Positions 17,207 through 25,808 of a stretch of 64,000 nt of DNA are shown here, one piece after another. Each line of letters begins with the position of its first letter. Within the stretch, counting starts at the first letter, position 1. Made by a program: the position numbers and the translations under genes. Origin of the DNA: Syntrophomonadaceae bacterium (GTDB lineage Bacteria; Bacillota; DSM-12270; Thermacetogeniales; Thermacetogeniaceae); the NCBI GenBank assembly GCA_012840385.1, contig DULK01000093.1, positions 62,001 to 126,000 on the forward strand, in the 5' to 3' direction. The notes under the pieces are model-generated. The model searched no databases, had not been told where the DNA came from, and worked only from the letters and a program-made list of their open reading frames with translations.

Positions 17207-18430
17207 GTGCGGATTGTAGTACAAAAATACGGAGGGACATCGGTAGCCAATCCTGAGTTGATAAAAAATGTTGCTCGCAGGGTGGTCCGTACCAGAGAAG
17301 AAGGAAATCAGGTGGTTGTGGTTGTTTCAGCAATGGGACACACCACCGACCAATTGCTGGAACTGGCTCAGGCGATCACCTCTCATCCGCCCGAGAGGGA
17401 GGTCGATATGCTCCTTGCGACCGGTGAGCAGGTCTCTATAGCGTTAATGGCAATGGCAATCAATGAGTTGGGTTATCCTGTGGTCTCCTTTACCGGGGCA
17501 CAGGCCGGTATCACCACAGACCGCAACCATACGAAGGCCCTGATTAAGAAGGTGGATCCCAAACGGGTCCGGCAGGCCCTTGAAGAGGGGAAAATAGTGG
17601 TGGTTGCGGGTTTTCAAGGTGCCACCGATGATGACGAGATTGCCACATTGGGAAGAGGAGGCTCGGACACGACGGCGGTTGCGCTGGCAGCGGCTCTTCA
17701 GGCAGATATATGCGAGATTTATACCGATGTCGACGGGGTTTTTACCGGTGATCCCCGCGTGGTCCCTACCGCTCAGAAACTCGACTTTATATCTTACGAC
17801 GAAATGCTGGAATTGGCAAGCCTGGGGGCTGTGGTCTTACAGCCCCGCTCGGTGGAATTTGCGAAACAATTTTCCGTTCCTCTTCATGTCAGATCCAGTT
17901 TTAATGACCATGAGGGGACGCGGGTAGGGGAGGTTTCCTGCATGGAAAAAAGCAGACTGGTAAGCGGCGTTGCTCATGACCTGAATGTTGCCAAAATCGG
18001 ACTTTTTGACGTTCCAGATCGTCCAGGTATTGCGAAGCATATTTTTAAAAAACTGGCGGCGGAGAACATAAACGTCGATATGATCATCCAGAGCTGGATG
18101 CATAACGGTAAAAACGATATCGTGTTTACGGTGACAAGGGATGATCTTCCGAAGGCCCTGCCTGTTGTCGAAAAAGTGGTGAAAGAAATCAGGGCCTCAG
18201 GAATGGACTACAATGACCGCGTCGCCAAGGTATCCATCGTCGGGGCAGGGATGGTCACGAATCCGGGTGTGGCTGCAGCGATGTTTGAGGCATTAGCCGA
18301 CGAGGATATAAATATAGAGATGATCAGCACCTCTGAGATCAAGGTTTCCTGTGTAATTCGAGAGGATCAGGCGGTCAAAGCGGTCAACGCTATCCACGCG
18401 AAATTTTTTGAGGAAAATAAGGGTTACTAA
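17207..18430 (+). CDS. lysC: Aspartate kinase
   Basis: A 407-residue enzyme phosphorylating aspartate, the first step to Lys, Met and Thr. Motifs: [26 protein letters not shown], and two C-terminal ACT domains (from about residue 265; [14 protein letters not shown] and [16 protein letters not shown]). GTG 17207 has GGGGAGG upstream. As the last gene of the threonine operon it would feed the same pathway; the ACT domains imply feedback by lysine and/or threonine. An internal start for a beta subunit, known in Bacillus, was not sought in detail. Confidence 0.95.
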   Translation: MRIVVQKYGGTSVANPELIKNVARRVVRTREEGNQVVVVVSAMGHTTDQLLELAQAITSHPPEREVDMLLATGEQVSIALMAMAINELGYPVVSFTGAQAGITTDRNHTKALIKKVDPKRVRQALEEGKIVVVAGFQGATDDDEIATLGRGGSDTTAVALAAALQADICEIYTDVDGVFTGDPRVVPTAQKLDFISYDEMLELASLGAVVLQPRSVEFAKQFSVPLHVRSSFNDHEGTRVGEVSCMEKSRLVSGVAHDLNVAKIGLFDVPDRPGIAKHIFKKLAAENINVDMIIQSWMHNGKNDIVFTVTRDDLPKALPVVEKVVKEIRASGMDYNDRVAKVSIVGAGMVTNPGVAAAMFEALADEDINIEMISTSEIKVSCVIREDQAVKAVNAIHAKFFEENKGY

Positions 18431-18477
18431 AGGGTGTTCTGCCGCACAAAAAGATAACACAAAAAGATAACATAGCC

Positions 18478-18506
18478 TTGACTTTGTAGGGCAAAGCACA
18501 TAAAAT
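18478..18506 (+). promoter_or_regulatory. Sigma-A promoter of tRNA-Pro
   Basis: TTGACT (18478-18483), a 17-nt spacer and TAAAAT (18501-18506), 15 nt before the tRNA 5' end. Near-consensus in sequence and spacing. Confidence 0.75.
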
Positions 18507-18521
18507 AAAGTAAGTGATGTT

Positions 18522-18598
18522 CAGGGTGTAGCTCAGCTTGGTAGAGCGCTAGCTTGGGGTGCTAGAGGTCGCGGGTTCAAGTCCCGCCACTCTGACCA
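18522..18598 (+). tRNA. tRNA-Pro (anticodon GGG)
   Basis: A full cloverleaf can be drawn. The acceptor CAGGGTG pairs with CACTCTG and has discriminator A and encoded CCA. The D arm is GCTC/GAGC. The anticodon stem CTAGC/GCTAG has loop TTGGGGT (anticodon 18556-18558), and the T arm is GCGGG/CCCGC with TTCAAGT. C1-G72 and A73 are typical of bacterial tRNA-Pro. It would read CCC and CCU codons. Its own promoter and terminator flank it. Confidence 0.95.
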
Positions 18599-18611
18599 TG
18601 TTTTGTAATTG

Positions 18612-18637
18612 AGGCGGGGTAAACCCCCGTCTTTTTT
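18612..18637 (+). terminator. Terminator after tRNA-Pro
   Basis: A GC-rich hairpin (GGCGGGGT with ACCCCCGTC, one bulged C) is followed by six T at 18632-18637. Confidence 0.75.
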
Positions 18638-18667
18638 GCAAGTAAAACCATGTTCGGAGAGATTTAA

Positions 18668-19810
18668 GTGGCTTATAAGGTGCTGCATGTGGTTCGTCCC
18701 GCACAGGGAGGTATAAAAAGACACCTGGAAGTTATTTTTTCAGGCCTTAACCGGGAAAGGTATCTCCTTTATCTTGCGGCGCCTCCTGATTCCGAGCTAT
18801 TCACCTCGCTTCGTCCTTTTGCTCAAAAGGTTTTTCCCGTTTCTATCGGGGAGGGATGGCATCCTTTCAGAGATTGGAATATTTTAGTGCACCTCAGAAG
18901 AATTATACGGGACGAAAAAATCGATCTGGTACATACCCACGGGGTCAGGGCAGGAATTTTGGGGCAGATGGCCGCCCTTGCAGCCGGGAATCCCTGTGTT
19001 GTGGCGACAATTCACAACTCTCAAAATCCAGGGGAGCGTTTTTTTATTTTTTTTCGTTTAGTACAGGGTTTTCTCAACAGAACTGCCGCCAACCACATCA
19101 TAACGGTATCCAAGGCACTAAAGGACGAAGTCCGAAGCTACCAATGGACCCCGGCCCATAAAATAACGGTAATTTACAACGGGATCAACCCAGATGATTA
19201 TAAGTGCCGGCCTTTACTCCCTTTTTCCACCCTGGGCTTGAGCGGGGACTTACCCGTTGTGGGCACCGTTGCACGTCTGGAACCTAAAAAAGGAATCAGG
19301 TATTTGATCGAGGCGGTGCCTTTGATTGAACGCGAGTATGGTCCGGTTAATTGCGTGATCATCGGAGATGGTCCGGAAAGAAGCGCTTTAGAAGAACTGG
19401 TTAGACGAATGAAACTAACCGAAAGGATCAAGTTTCTCGGTTTCCAAAAAGATATACCGCAACTCATTCGGCTCTTTGATGTTGTTGCAGTTCCCTCGAT
19501 CCAGGAAGGCCTATCAATCTTCTGCCTTGAAGCCCTTGCAAGCGCCCGTCCGGTTGTTGCCAGTGCTGTTGGCGGCATTCCTGAGATTATCAAAGACGGC
19601 CGGACGGGCATCCTGGTACCCCCTGCAGACCCCGAGGCACTGGCGCACGGAGTTCTTACTTTACTCAGGGATCGGGAACTTGCGCAAAAACTGGCGACCC
19701 AGGGGCGACAACTTGTTTCCAGTGAATTTTCTGAATACCAGATGCTGCGTAAGACAGAAGAAATTTATGAAAAGGTTTTAAGTGGCACTTGTGGCGGAGG
19801 AGATGCGTGA
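18668..19810 (+). CDS. GT4-family glycosyltransferase
   Basis: A 380-residue GT-B fold transferase. N-terminal VLHVVRPAQGGIKRHLEVI is the glycine-rich acceptor loop; DLVHTHGVRAG follows. The C-terminal half has VGTVARLEPKKGIRYLIEAV and the EX7E donor-binding motif EGLSIFCLEALASARPVVAS. The substrate cannot be read from sequence. GTG 18668 has GGAGAG about 8 nt upstream. Its stop overlaps the next gene (GTGA), so it is probably coupled to the phosphatase-like membrane protein and may act with it on a surface or lipid-linked glycan. Confidence 0.82.
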   Translation: MAYKVLHVVRPAQGGIKRHLEVIFSGLNRERYLLYLAAPPDSELFTSLRPFAQKVFPVSIGEGWHPFRDWNILVHLRRIIRDEKIDLVHTHGVRAGILGQMAALAAGNPCVVATIHNSQNPGERFFIFFRLVQGFLNRTAANHIITVSKALKDEVRSYQWTPAHKITVIYNGINPDDYKCRPLLPFSTLGLSGDLPVVGTVARLEPKKGIRYLIEAVPLIEREYGPVNCVIIGDGPERSALEELVRRMKLTERIKFLGFQKDIPQLIRLFDVVAVPSIQEGLSIFCLEALASARPVVASAVGGIPEIIKDGRTGILVPPADPEALAHGVLTLLRDRELAQKLATQGRQLVSSEFSEYQMLRKTEEIYEKVLSGTCGGGDA

Positions 19811-22026
19811 TCACCATGATGAAGCGATGGCAGGCCCGCCCTGTTGTTCTCTTGGCCGTATTTGTGAGTTTTATTGTGTTATGGGCGCCTCGTTTCGCGT
19901 CGGCGAAGGATAACCACGACCGGCGGCATGTGGTTTTCGTGGTGTCCGATTATTTACAGCTGGAGGATCTGGACTCAGCGGAACTCAAAAACCTTCGCAG
20001 TTTTTTCAACAAAGCAGGGGTGGCTCTCCTGAACACGAATACTGCGGGATCTCGTACCCGTCCCAATGCCGCTGCAACAGTCAGTGCCGGCAGCGTAGCT
20101 TTGGGAACCGTCCAGGAAACCCTTGCCTTCGGGCCGAGGGAAAGCTATCTAGGAGAAGACCCTTTGGCCCTTTTTCAGGCGAGGACCGGCTACCGTTTAG
20201 ATCAGGGAAACCTTGTGGTTTTAGACCTTCCCTTCATACTGCGGGCGAATGAGACGGAAAAGGTAAAAGCAAGACCGGGCGCTTTAGGTGAATCCCTGCA
20301 CAAGAAAGGTTTGTTGACGGGAGTATTGGGCAATGCCGACCTGCCGGGGCTTCCCCTGCGATCAATGGCGGTTGTTGCCATGGACAGGCGGGGTGTCATC
20401 GATATGGGAGACATATCCGGCGATCTCTTGCGAATCGATCAGAATAACGCCCTGGTATACAGCACCAATTACCCTGCTTTGAAATCAGAGTATCTAAAGT
20501 TGAAAAATCGTAGCGATTTTCTTGTCATCGAGCTCGGCGACCTGGTGCGCCTGGAGCAGAGCAAGCAGAGTTTCACAGACAAGGTATATCAGAGGGAAAG
20601 GAGTAGGATCCTTCAGGAATATGATGAATTTTTCGGTTGGCTGTTGCAGAATACCCCCCTCGATAAAACACAGGTGATGGTCGCCTCGCTTATTCCTACC
20701 GACCAATCGAATGGTGAAAACAGGTTTTTCGGTTTTATCGGAGTTCTGGGGGATCAAATCAGTTCTGGACTGCTGATTTCTCCGACCACCCGGAGGGCGG
20801 GGATTGTAACCCTATTTGATATTGCCCCCAGTGTCTGCACCTATTTGAAAGCTCCCCTGGATTCTTTTGCAGGACGCCCCTGGCATGTTCAGCCGCAAGC
20901 GGATTCCCTGAACTATATACGAAGTATGGAGGCACGGACCGTTTTTACTTCGCTGCTGCGCCCCCCTTTTGTAAAGGGGTATGTGATCCTGCAACTGGTG
21001 GTGCTGGCGAGTATCATCTTTTGTTTATCCCTTAGACCTCGGATCGGTAAATACCTGTCGCCTGTACTCCTGGGGCTCATTTCCATGCCGGTAGTTTGGC
21101 TGCTTGTCAGCGGTTTTCCGCTGGTTAATACCCTGCTGTACGTTATATTATGCTTGAGCCTGATCGTGGTCGTTGTTTTCACGGCTGTTAAACTGGCCCG
21201 CAACAAGGATTTAGATCCCATTTTGTTTCTTTGTCTGACAACGGCGGCGATTCTGCTCGTGGACACGGTGAGCGGCGGCACTTTACAAAAGTACTCGGTT
21301 TTGAGCTATGATCCTATGTCTGGAGCGCGTTTTTATGGACTGGGCAATGAGTATATGGGAGTGTTGATTGGATCGCTGGTTATGGGTTCTTCATTACTGA
21401 TCCAGCGCATGAGCGGATATGTTAGATTGCCGCTTCTTTTGACCGGACTTCTGTTCCTGTCAGCTGCGGTGGTGCTTGGCGCCCCGATGTGGGGAAGCAA
21501 TTTTGGAGGCCTGCTGGCCGCACTAACAGCGTTTACGTATACCTTTTTCCGGTTTATGGGCATAAGATTGAAGTGGAAATATGTTCTGATCGGAGGGCTG
21601 GTCGTTCTAGTTTTAGCTTCCGGTTTCATCCTGTGGGATTTTATGCGTCCTCCGGAACTTCGTTCCCATTTCGGTCAGCTTATTGCGAGCGTCCAGGTGG
21701 GGGGATACCCTGTTTTCAATGACATCGTGGTTCGCAAACTGGCCATGAATTACAGATTGATCAAATATACGATCTGGACAAGGGTTTTGCTTGGCACACT
21801 ACTGGCCCTCGGTATCCTTTTCTACAGGCCGGTCGGCATTTTCCGGAAGGTGCTTATAAATAATCCTGCGGTAGCCATTGGCCTGGAAGGAGGTCTCATC
21901 GGTGCCTTTGCCGCTCTGGTTTTTAACGATTCCGGAATTGTAGCCGCGGCGACGGCAATCATCTTCCCGGCTGCAACGCTTTTCTTTCTCGTTTTAAAAC
22001 AACATGAGGGTACTGTTGCCGGTTAG
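19807..22026 (+). CDS. Alkaline-phosphatase-like domain fused to a polytopic membrane domain
   Basis: About 739 residues. A signal/anchor helix (about 8-30, ending ASA-K) precedes an extracytoplasmic domain (about 35-385) that opens HVVFVVSDYLQLEDLD and has TNTAGSRTRPNAAATVSAGS. This resembles the metal/phosphate site of the alkaline phosphatase superfamily, but I cannot verify all metal ligands. From about 395 to the end there are roughly ten hydrophobic segments with a conserved-looking SYDPMSGARFYGLGNEYMG loop, which recalls O-antigen/lipid-linked polymer membrane proteins. The function is unknown. GTG 19807 overlaps the glycosyltransferase stop and follows GGAGGAG. Confidence 0.65.
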   Translation: MITMMKRWQARPVVLLAVFVSFIVLWAPRFASAKDNHDRRHVVFVVSDYLQLEDLDSAELKNLRSFFNKAGVALLNTNTAGSRTRPNAAATVSAGSVALGTVQETLAFGPRESYLGEDPLALFQARTGYRLDQGNLVVLDLPFILRANETEKVKARPGALGESLHKKGLLTGVLGNADLPGLPLRSMAVVAMDRRGVIDMGDISGDLLRIDQNNALVYSTNYPALKSEYLKLKNRSDFLVIELGDLVRLEQSKQSFTDKVYQRERSRILQEYDEFFGWLLQNTPLDKTQVMVASLIPTDQSNGENRFFGFIGVLGDQISSGLLISPTTRRAGIVTLFDIAPSVCTYLKAPLDSFAGRPWHVQPQADSLNYIRSMEARTVFTSLLRPPFVKGYVILQLVVLASIIFCLSLRPRIGKYLSPVLLGLISMPVVWLLVSGFPLVNTLLYVILCLSLIVVVVFTAVKLARNKDLDPILFLCLTTAAILLVDTVSGGTLQKYSVLSYDPMSGARFYGLGNEYMGVLIGSLVMGSSLLIQRMSGYVRLPLLLTGLLFLSAAVVLGAPMWGSNFGGLLAALTAFTYTFFRFMGIRLKWKYVLIGGLVVLVLASGFILWDFMRPPELRSHFGQLIASVQVGGYPVFNDIVVRKLAMNYRLIKYTIWTRVLLGTLLALGILFYRPVGIFRKVLINNPAVAIGLEGGLIGAFAALVFNDSGIVAAATAIIFPAATLFFLVLKQHEGTVAG

Positions 22027-22041
22027 AAGGAGGAACTTTGG

Positions 22042-22800
22042 TTGCGCTTTGCACATTTTGTCAGCCAGAAAGCAAAAATGTGGGGAGTTGTAGAAGGAAA
22101 ACTGATACGAGTGCTTCAGGGCAGCCCTTTTGGGGAATGGAGAGCTACAGAGGATATGGTTTCTTTAAAAGATGTTACGCTTCTTGCTCCCTGTAACCCG
22201 AGCAAGATAGTGTGTGTCGGCCTGAACTACCGGGATCATGCAAAGGAACTCGGCATGATGCTTCCTCAGATACCCGTCATCTTCCTGAAACCCCCCTCTG
22301 CGGTGATCGGCCATGGGCAGAAAATAGTCTATCCTTCATCCTCACGTCAGGTAGAGTACGAGGCGGAACTTGCTGTAGTAATCAAGAAAACCATACGGAA
22401 TGTACCGGCTGAACATGTAGGCCCGTACATTCTGGGTTTCACCTGCGCGAACGATGTCACGGCAAGGGATTTGCAGAGGGAGGACGGTCAATGGACAAGG
22501 GCAAAGTCCTTTGATACTTTTTGCCCGCTTGGTCCCTTCCTTGCGGTTGATCTGAAACCAGATTGCCTTACAATAAAACTTACGGTAAATGGAGAAATTC
22601 GGCAGAATTCATCAACCGGCGAGATGATCTTCCCGGTTGCGAAGCTGGTAAGTTTTATTTCCTCTGTGATGACCCTTTACCCGGGTGATGTGGTTATGAC
22701 AGGAACACCTCCGGGAGTGGGCCCTTTAAGAGTTGGCGATGTGGTCAGTGTCGAAATCGAGGGGATAGGGATTTTGACCAATGAGGTTGTTGCCGGCTAA
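22042..22800 (+). CDS. Fumarylacetoacetate hydrolase (FAH) family protein
   Basis: A 252-residue member of the FAH/HpcE fold. It has KIVCVGLNYRDHAKELG, the metal-binding pair EYEAELAVVI with NDVTARDLQ, and KSFDTFCPLGP and VVMTGTPPGVGP. This set matches the soluble FAH-domain hydrolases, isomerases and oxaloacetate decarboxylases; the true substrate is not evident. TTG 22042 follows AAGGAGGA. It follows the membrane protein by 15 nt, but a functional link is not apparent. Confidence 0.82.
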   Translation: MRFAHFVSQKAKMWGVVEGKLIRVLQGSPFGEWRATEDMVSLKDVTLLAPCNPSKIVCVGLNYRDHAKELGMMLPQIPVIFLKPPSAVIGHGQKIVYPSSSRQVEYEAELAVVIKKTIRNVPAEHVGPYILGFTCANDVTARDLQREDGQWTRAKSFDTFCPLGPFLAVDLKPDCLTIKLTVNGEIRQNSSTGEMIFPVAKLVSFISSVMTLYPGDVVMTGTPPGVGPLRVGDVVSVEIEGIGILTNEVVAG

Positions 22801-22813
22801 CATAAAAATATTA

Positions 22814-22841
22814 TTGACAAAACCTAACGGAGTGCTAAAAT
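22814..22841 (+). promoter_or_regulatory. Sigma-A promoter of speD
   Basis: TTGACA (22814-22819), a 16-nt spacer and TAAAAT (22836-22841). It gives a leader of about 100 nt before speD, containing a hairpin. Confidence 0.75.
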
Positions 22842-22852
22842 TTAATAGGATT

Positions 22853-22903
22853 GGAATTGGAAGCCGGAAAAAACGTTTTGGCTCCAATTTCCTTCCTATT
22901 TTT
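22853..22903 (+). promoter_or_regulatory. Leader hairpin with T-rich tail upstream of speD
   Basis: GGAATTGGAAGCC (22853-22865) pairs with GGCTCCAATTTCC (22880-22892) with one bulge on each arm, followed by TTCCTATTTTT. It begins about 5 nt after the predicted transcription start, so it could be an attenuator or a 5' stabiliser; it matches no riboswitch class I know. Confidence 0.5.
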
Positions 22904-22950
22904 ACATCTTACGAGAAATATGATGTTCTTAAAGGAGGCTGAGACTATTA

Positions 22951-23337
22951 ATGACAAAAATGAACTCTTTGGGGCGTCATGTTTTAGCTGAATTTTATGG
23001 ATGTGATTTCAAAACCCTCGATGATCAGGAACAGGTCCGGCGGTACATGATTGATGCTGCTCTGGCAGCCGGGGCCGAGATCAGAGAGAGCGTTTTCCAT
23101 AAATTCAGCCCTCAAGGGGTAAGCGGTGTAGTGGTAATTTCCGAGTCTCATCTGGCAATACACACCTGGCCGGAACTGGGTTACGCTGCAGTAGATGTTT
23201 TCACATGCGGAGAAAGGGTCGACCCCTGGGATGCGTGCAGGTACCTGGTGGAAAAGTTCCGAGCAGATCACATGACAGCAACCGAGATAAGACGTGGTAT
23301 TATGGAAACATGCCAGAGGGCAGCGGTAAACCTTTAG
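22951..23337 (+). CDS. speD: S-adenosylmethionine decarboxylase proenzyme
   Basis: A 128-residue bacterial SpeD. It self-cleaves at the Glu-Ser bond to make a pyruvoyl cofactor: [14 protein letters not shown] holds the cleavage Ser66 and catalytic His, and FTCGERVDP holds the proton-donor Cys86. It makes decarboxylated SAM, the aminopropyl donor for spermidine. No speE lies next to it. It is a single-gene unit with its own promoter and terminator. Confidence 0.95.
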   Translation: MTKMNSLGRHVLAEFYGCDFKTLDDQEQVRRYMIDAALAAGAEIRESVFHKFSPQGVSGVVVISESHLAIHTWPELGYAAVDVFTCGERVDPWDACRYLVEKFRADHMTATEIRRGIMETCQRAAVNL

Positions 23338-23387
23338 GGGGGATATTTATTTTAGACTGCCCAGATCCAGTCAAGCAAAAGGGTTAG

Positions 23388-23428
23388 CAAATAAGCCTTA
23401 CAGGAGAGTTGTAAGGCTTATTTGTTTA
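23388..23428 (+). terminator. Terminator after speD
   Basis: A 14-bp perfect stem, CAAATAAGCCTTAC (23388-23401) with GTAAGGCTTATTTG (23411-23424), and an AT-rich tail. The A-rich left flank would also let it work on the opposite strand. Confidence 0.8.
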
Positions 23429-23526
23429 TGAATATAAATTTTTCTCAATTTTAAGGAGGAATTATTCAGAATAGGGAGAATAGAGTTTTAAGGAGATTGA
23501 ATGCTTGATTTTAAGAGGGGGTCGCG

Positions 23527-24096
23527 ATGGGCGAAGTCAATTTTTCTCAAGTCATGGAACAAAACCGGTCGTTTGTGGACAAGGTTATTGAGAAAAGTGG
23601 CCAGGATATCCGGCAATGTTACCAGTGCGCTAAGTGTTCCGGCGGATGCCCGGGCAGCTTTGCGATGGACTACCTGCCAAACCAGATCATACGGATGCTC
23701 ATGCTGGGGATGAAGGAGGAGGTACTTAAGTCACAAACCATCTGGGTATGCATGGGTTGCAATACCTGTACCACACGGTGCATCAGAGATATAGAAGTGG
23801 CACACGTGATGGATACCTTGCGTCAAGAAGCGATCAAGGCGGGATATGCTGAGAAGGGAAGGTTGGTCACGATATTTAATGATGTCTTTCTTAGTACAAT
23901 CCGCAGCTATGGTCGCCTTTTTGAAGCCGGTCTGCTTATGATGAATAACATGAAGACGGGTAATTTATTTAAAGATGCGCAGTTCGGACTTCCAATGATG
24001 CTAAAAGGCAAGGCAAAGCCATTCCCTCACCGGATCAAAGGACGTAAAGAAATCAAGAACATATTTGAGAAGATTAAGAGGATGGAGGGAAAGTAG
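23527..24096 (+). CDS. hdrC: Heterodisulfide reductase subunit C-like iron-sulfur protein
   Basis: A 189-residue cytosolic protein with two [4Fe-4S] motifs, CYQCAKCSGGCP (about residues 33-44) and CMGCNTCTTRC (about 77-87). The second lacks the usual final Pro. The rest is helical, as in HdrC. HdrC passes electrons between HdrA and HdrB. The gene abuts hdrB with no gap. No hdrA is here; two HdrA-like genes lie about 34-38 kb downstream in the Wood-Ljungdahl operon. ATG 23527 has GAGGGGG at 23515-23521. Confidence 0.87.
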   Translation: MGEVNFSQVMEQNRSFVDKVIEKSGQDIRQCYQCAKCSGGCPGSFAMDYLPNQIIRMLMLGMKEEVLKSQTIWVCMGCNTCTTRCIRDIEVAHVMDTLRQEAIKAGYAEKGRLVTIFNDVFLSTIRSYGRLFEAGLLMMNNMKTGNLFKDAQFGLPMMLKGKAKPFPHRIKGRKEIKNIFEKIKRMEGK

Positions 24097-24975
24097 ATGC
24101 CGAAGTATGCCTTATATCCGGGTTGCTCGTTGGAAACCGGTGGTATTGAATACGGAATGTCTAGCCACGCAGTAGCTCATGCATTGGGGATTGAGTTTCT
24201 TGAAGTTCCTGATTGGAATTGCTGCGGTGCGTCTTCCGCTCACATGACAGATCACCTGTTATCCCTCGCACTCCCTGCCCGTGTCCTAGCCCTGGCCGAA
24301 ACATTACCTGTGACCGAGATGGTAGCTCCCTGCGCGGCTTGCCACCAGAGGTTTGCAGCCGTGGAGTACGAACTCTCCAGGGACGAAGACCTGAAACGGA
24401 AGGTTAACTCATTGCTGGAGCGTCCATATACAGGGAAGGTTAAACTGAGGAGTTACCTTGACATTTTTGCAAACCCCGAAACCCTGGAAGAAATCAGGAA
24501 AAAGGTTAAAAGAAGCTTGAAAGGGCTTAAAGTTGCTTGCTACTATGGTTGCTTGTTTGTTAAACCGCCAAAAGTTGTAAACTATGTAGATGATCCGGAA
24601 AATCCCCAGGCAATGGACAACATCATGCGTGCCCTTGGGGCAGAACCCCTGCCCTGGCCGTATAAGACCGAATGCTGCGGTGCATCTTTGGGTATGACCA
24701 AAGAAGAAGCCTGTACAAAGTTATGCAATGATATTCTTAAGATAGCCAAGGATTCTGGCGCAGATTGTATTGTTGCTGCATGTCCCCTTTGCCAGCAGAA
24801 CCTGGATATGCGCCAGATCAGCGTTGAGAAGAAATACGGCACGCAATACAGAATGCCGATTCCCTTCTTTACCCAGTTAATCGGGCTGGCCCTTGGGCTT
24901 GATCCCAAGACCCTTGGCTTCAAGAAGCTGTTTGTGGATCCTGCTGGTGTTTTAAGAAAGGTTGGAGCGGCGTAG
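24097..24975 (+). CDS. hdrB: Heterodisulfide reductase subunit B-like protein
   Basis: A 292-residue protein with two CCG (cysteine-rich) domains: NCCGASS...CAACH in the first half and ECCGASLG...CPLCQ in the second. These are the ligands of the noncubane [4Fe-4S] clusters that reduce a disulfide in methanogen HdrB. In bacteria without CoM/CoB the electron acceptor differs; a role in methylene-THF reductase or ferredoxin-linked complexes is proposed for acetogens. It is coupled to hdrC and ends before a terminator. Confidence 0.88.
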   Translation: MPKYALYPGCSLETGGIEYGMSSHAVAHALGIEFLEVPDWNCCGASSAHMTDHLLSLALPARVLALAETLPVTEMVAPCAACHQRFAAVEYELSRDEDLKRKVNSLLERPYTGKVKLRSYLDIFANPETLEEIRKKVKRSLKGLKVACYYGCLFVKPPKVVNYVDDPENPQAMDNIMRALGAEPLPWPYKTECCGASLGMTKEEACTKLCNDILKIAKDSGADCIVAACPLCQQNLDMRQISVEKKYGTQYRMPIPFFTQLIGLALGLDPKTLGFKKLFVDPAGVLRKVGAA

Positions 24976-25014
24976 TCCGAAACCGGACCCTAATACAAAC
25001 GAAAAGTAACGAGA

Positions 25015-25050
25015 AAGGGGTTCTTGATCTTTGAAAGAACCCCTTATTTG
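25015..25050 (+). terminator. Terminator after hdrB
   Basis: AAGGGGTTCTT (25015-25025) pairs with AAGAACCCCTT (25035-25045) around a 9-nt loop, followed by ATTTG. The U tract is short but the stem is perfect. Confidence 0.75.
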
Positions 25051-25068
25051 TAGGGAGGACTTCTTCTT

Positions 25069-25782
25069 ATGAACAGGGTGTTTCCGCCCTTGCTGCAGTC
25101 TATTGCCTCGGAACTCAATAATGTATTGAATAAACTGGAGGAAATCCTGTCTCCTTTAGCAAAGTCTCTCTTGCAGGAAGTGTCCCCGCGGGAAAATGAC
25201 CTGCTGGTTCCTCCTGGATTGGTTTTGCTGAGTGCTTCCCTCTTTAATAAAAAGGAGCTAGCGGTTCTGCCGGCGCTTTTCATCATGCTGGTAAACATAG
25301 GGAGCATCCTTCACAACATCCCGGCTCGGAAGAAGGGAAAAGAAAAGCAGTTGCTTATACTGACGGGGGATTATATATGCGGCCATTTATTCCAGTTGCT
25401 TTGTGAAACGGACAGCTTTCCCTTGTTAGAGAGGTTTGCCAGGCTCATCAGTGTTATGAATGAAGGAAACACGATACTGGAAACAGCAAGACAGTCAAGT
25501 CGTGAGAACATTCAGGCCGTTATGGAAGGCCTTAGAAGGAAGCATGGGGTTTTCTTCGGCGAATGCTGTGCTCTAGGTTGTCTCTTTGCAGGAGGAACTG
25601 AAGAGGAGCAGGAACAATTGTACCATTTCGGTGTTGAGTTTGGTATTGCTTATGGAGCCAAAAAATACGGTATGGAACTCTTTAAGATTAAAACGCTACC
25701 ATGTTTTGCTAATAATACAGCACTTGAAATGTTCGCACAGGAACTTATATCATCTCCTGTGAGACAGAGGGCATTTACTTAA
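25069..25782 (+). CDS. HepS-like (component I) subunit of a heterodimeric polyprenyl diphosphate synthase
   Basis: A 237-residue protein related to trans-prenyltransferases but without the catalytic DDxxD: at that position it reads SILHNIPARKKGKEKQLLIL, followed by TGDYICGHLFQLLCE. The same pattern (basic insert, Q-L-x-x-L-x-GDY, short length) is seen in Bacillus HepS, the non-catalytic subunit of heptaprenyl diphosphate synthase. A catalytic partner with both Asp motifs lies at 27951. The hepS-like and synthase genes bracket ubiD and ubiX, much as hepS and hepT bracket menG in Bacillus. The assignment is inferred from this pattern. Confidence 0.55.
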   Translation: MNRVFPPLLQSIASELNNVLNKLEEILSPLAKSLLQEVSPRENDLLVPPGLVLLSASLFNKKELAVLPALFIMLVNIGSILHNIPARKKGKEKQLLILTGDYICGHLFQLLCETDSFPLLERFARLISVMNEGNTILETARQSSRENIQAVMEGLRRKHGVFFGECCALGCLFAGGTEEEQEQLYHFGVEFGIAYGAKKYGMELFKIKTLPCFANNTALEMFAQELISSPVRQRAFT

Positions 25783-25808
25783 ACTGTTTAGGGTCTGGAG
25801 GGGTAAAC

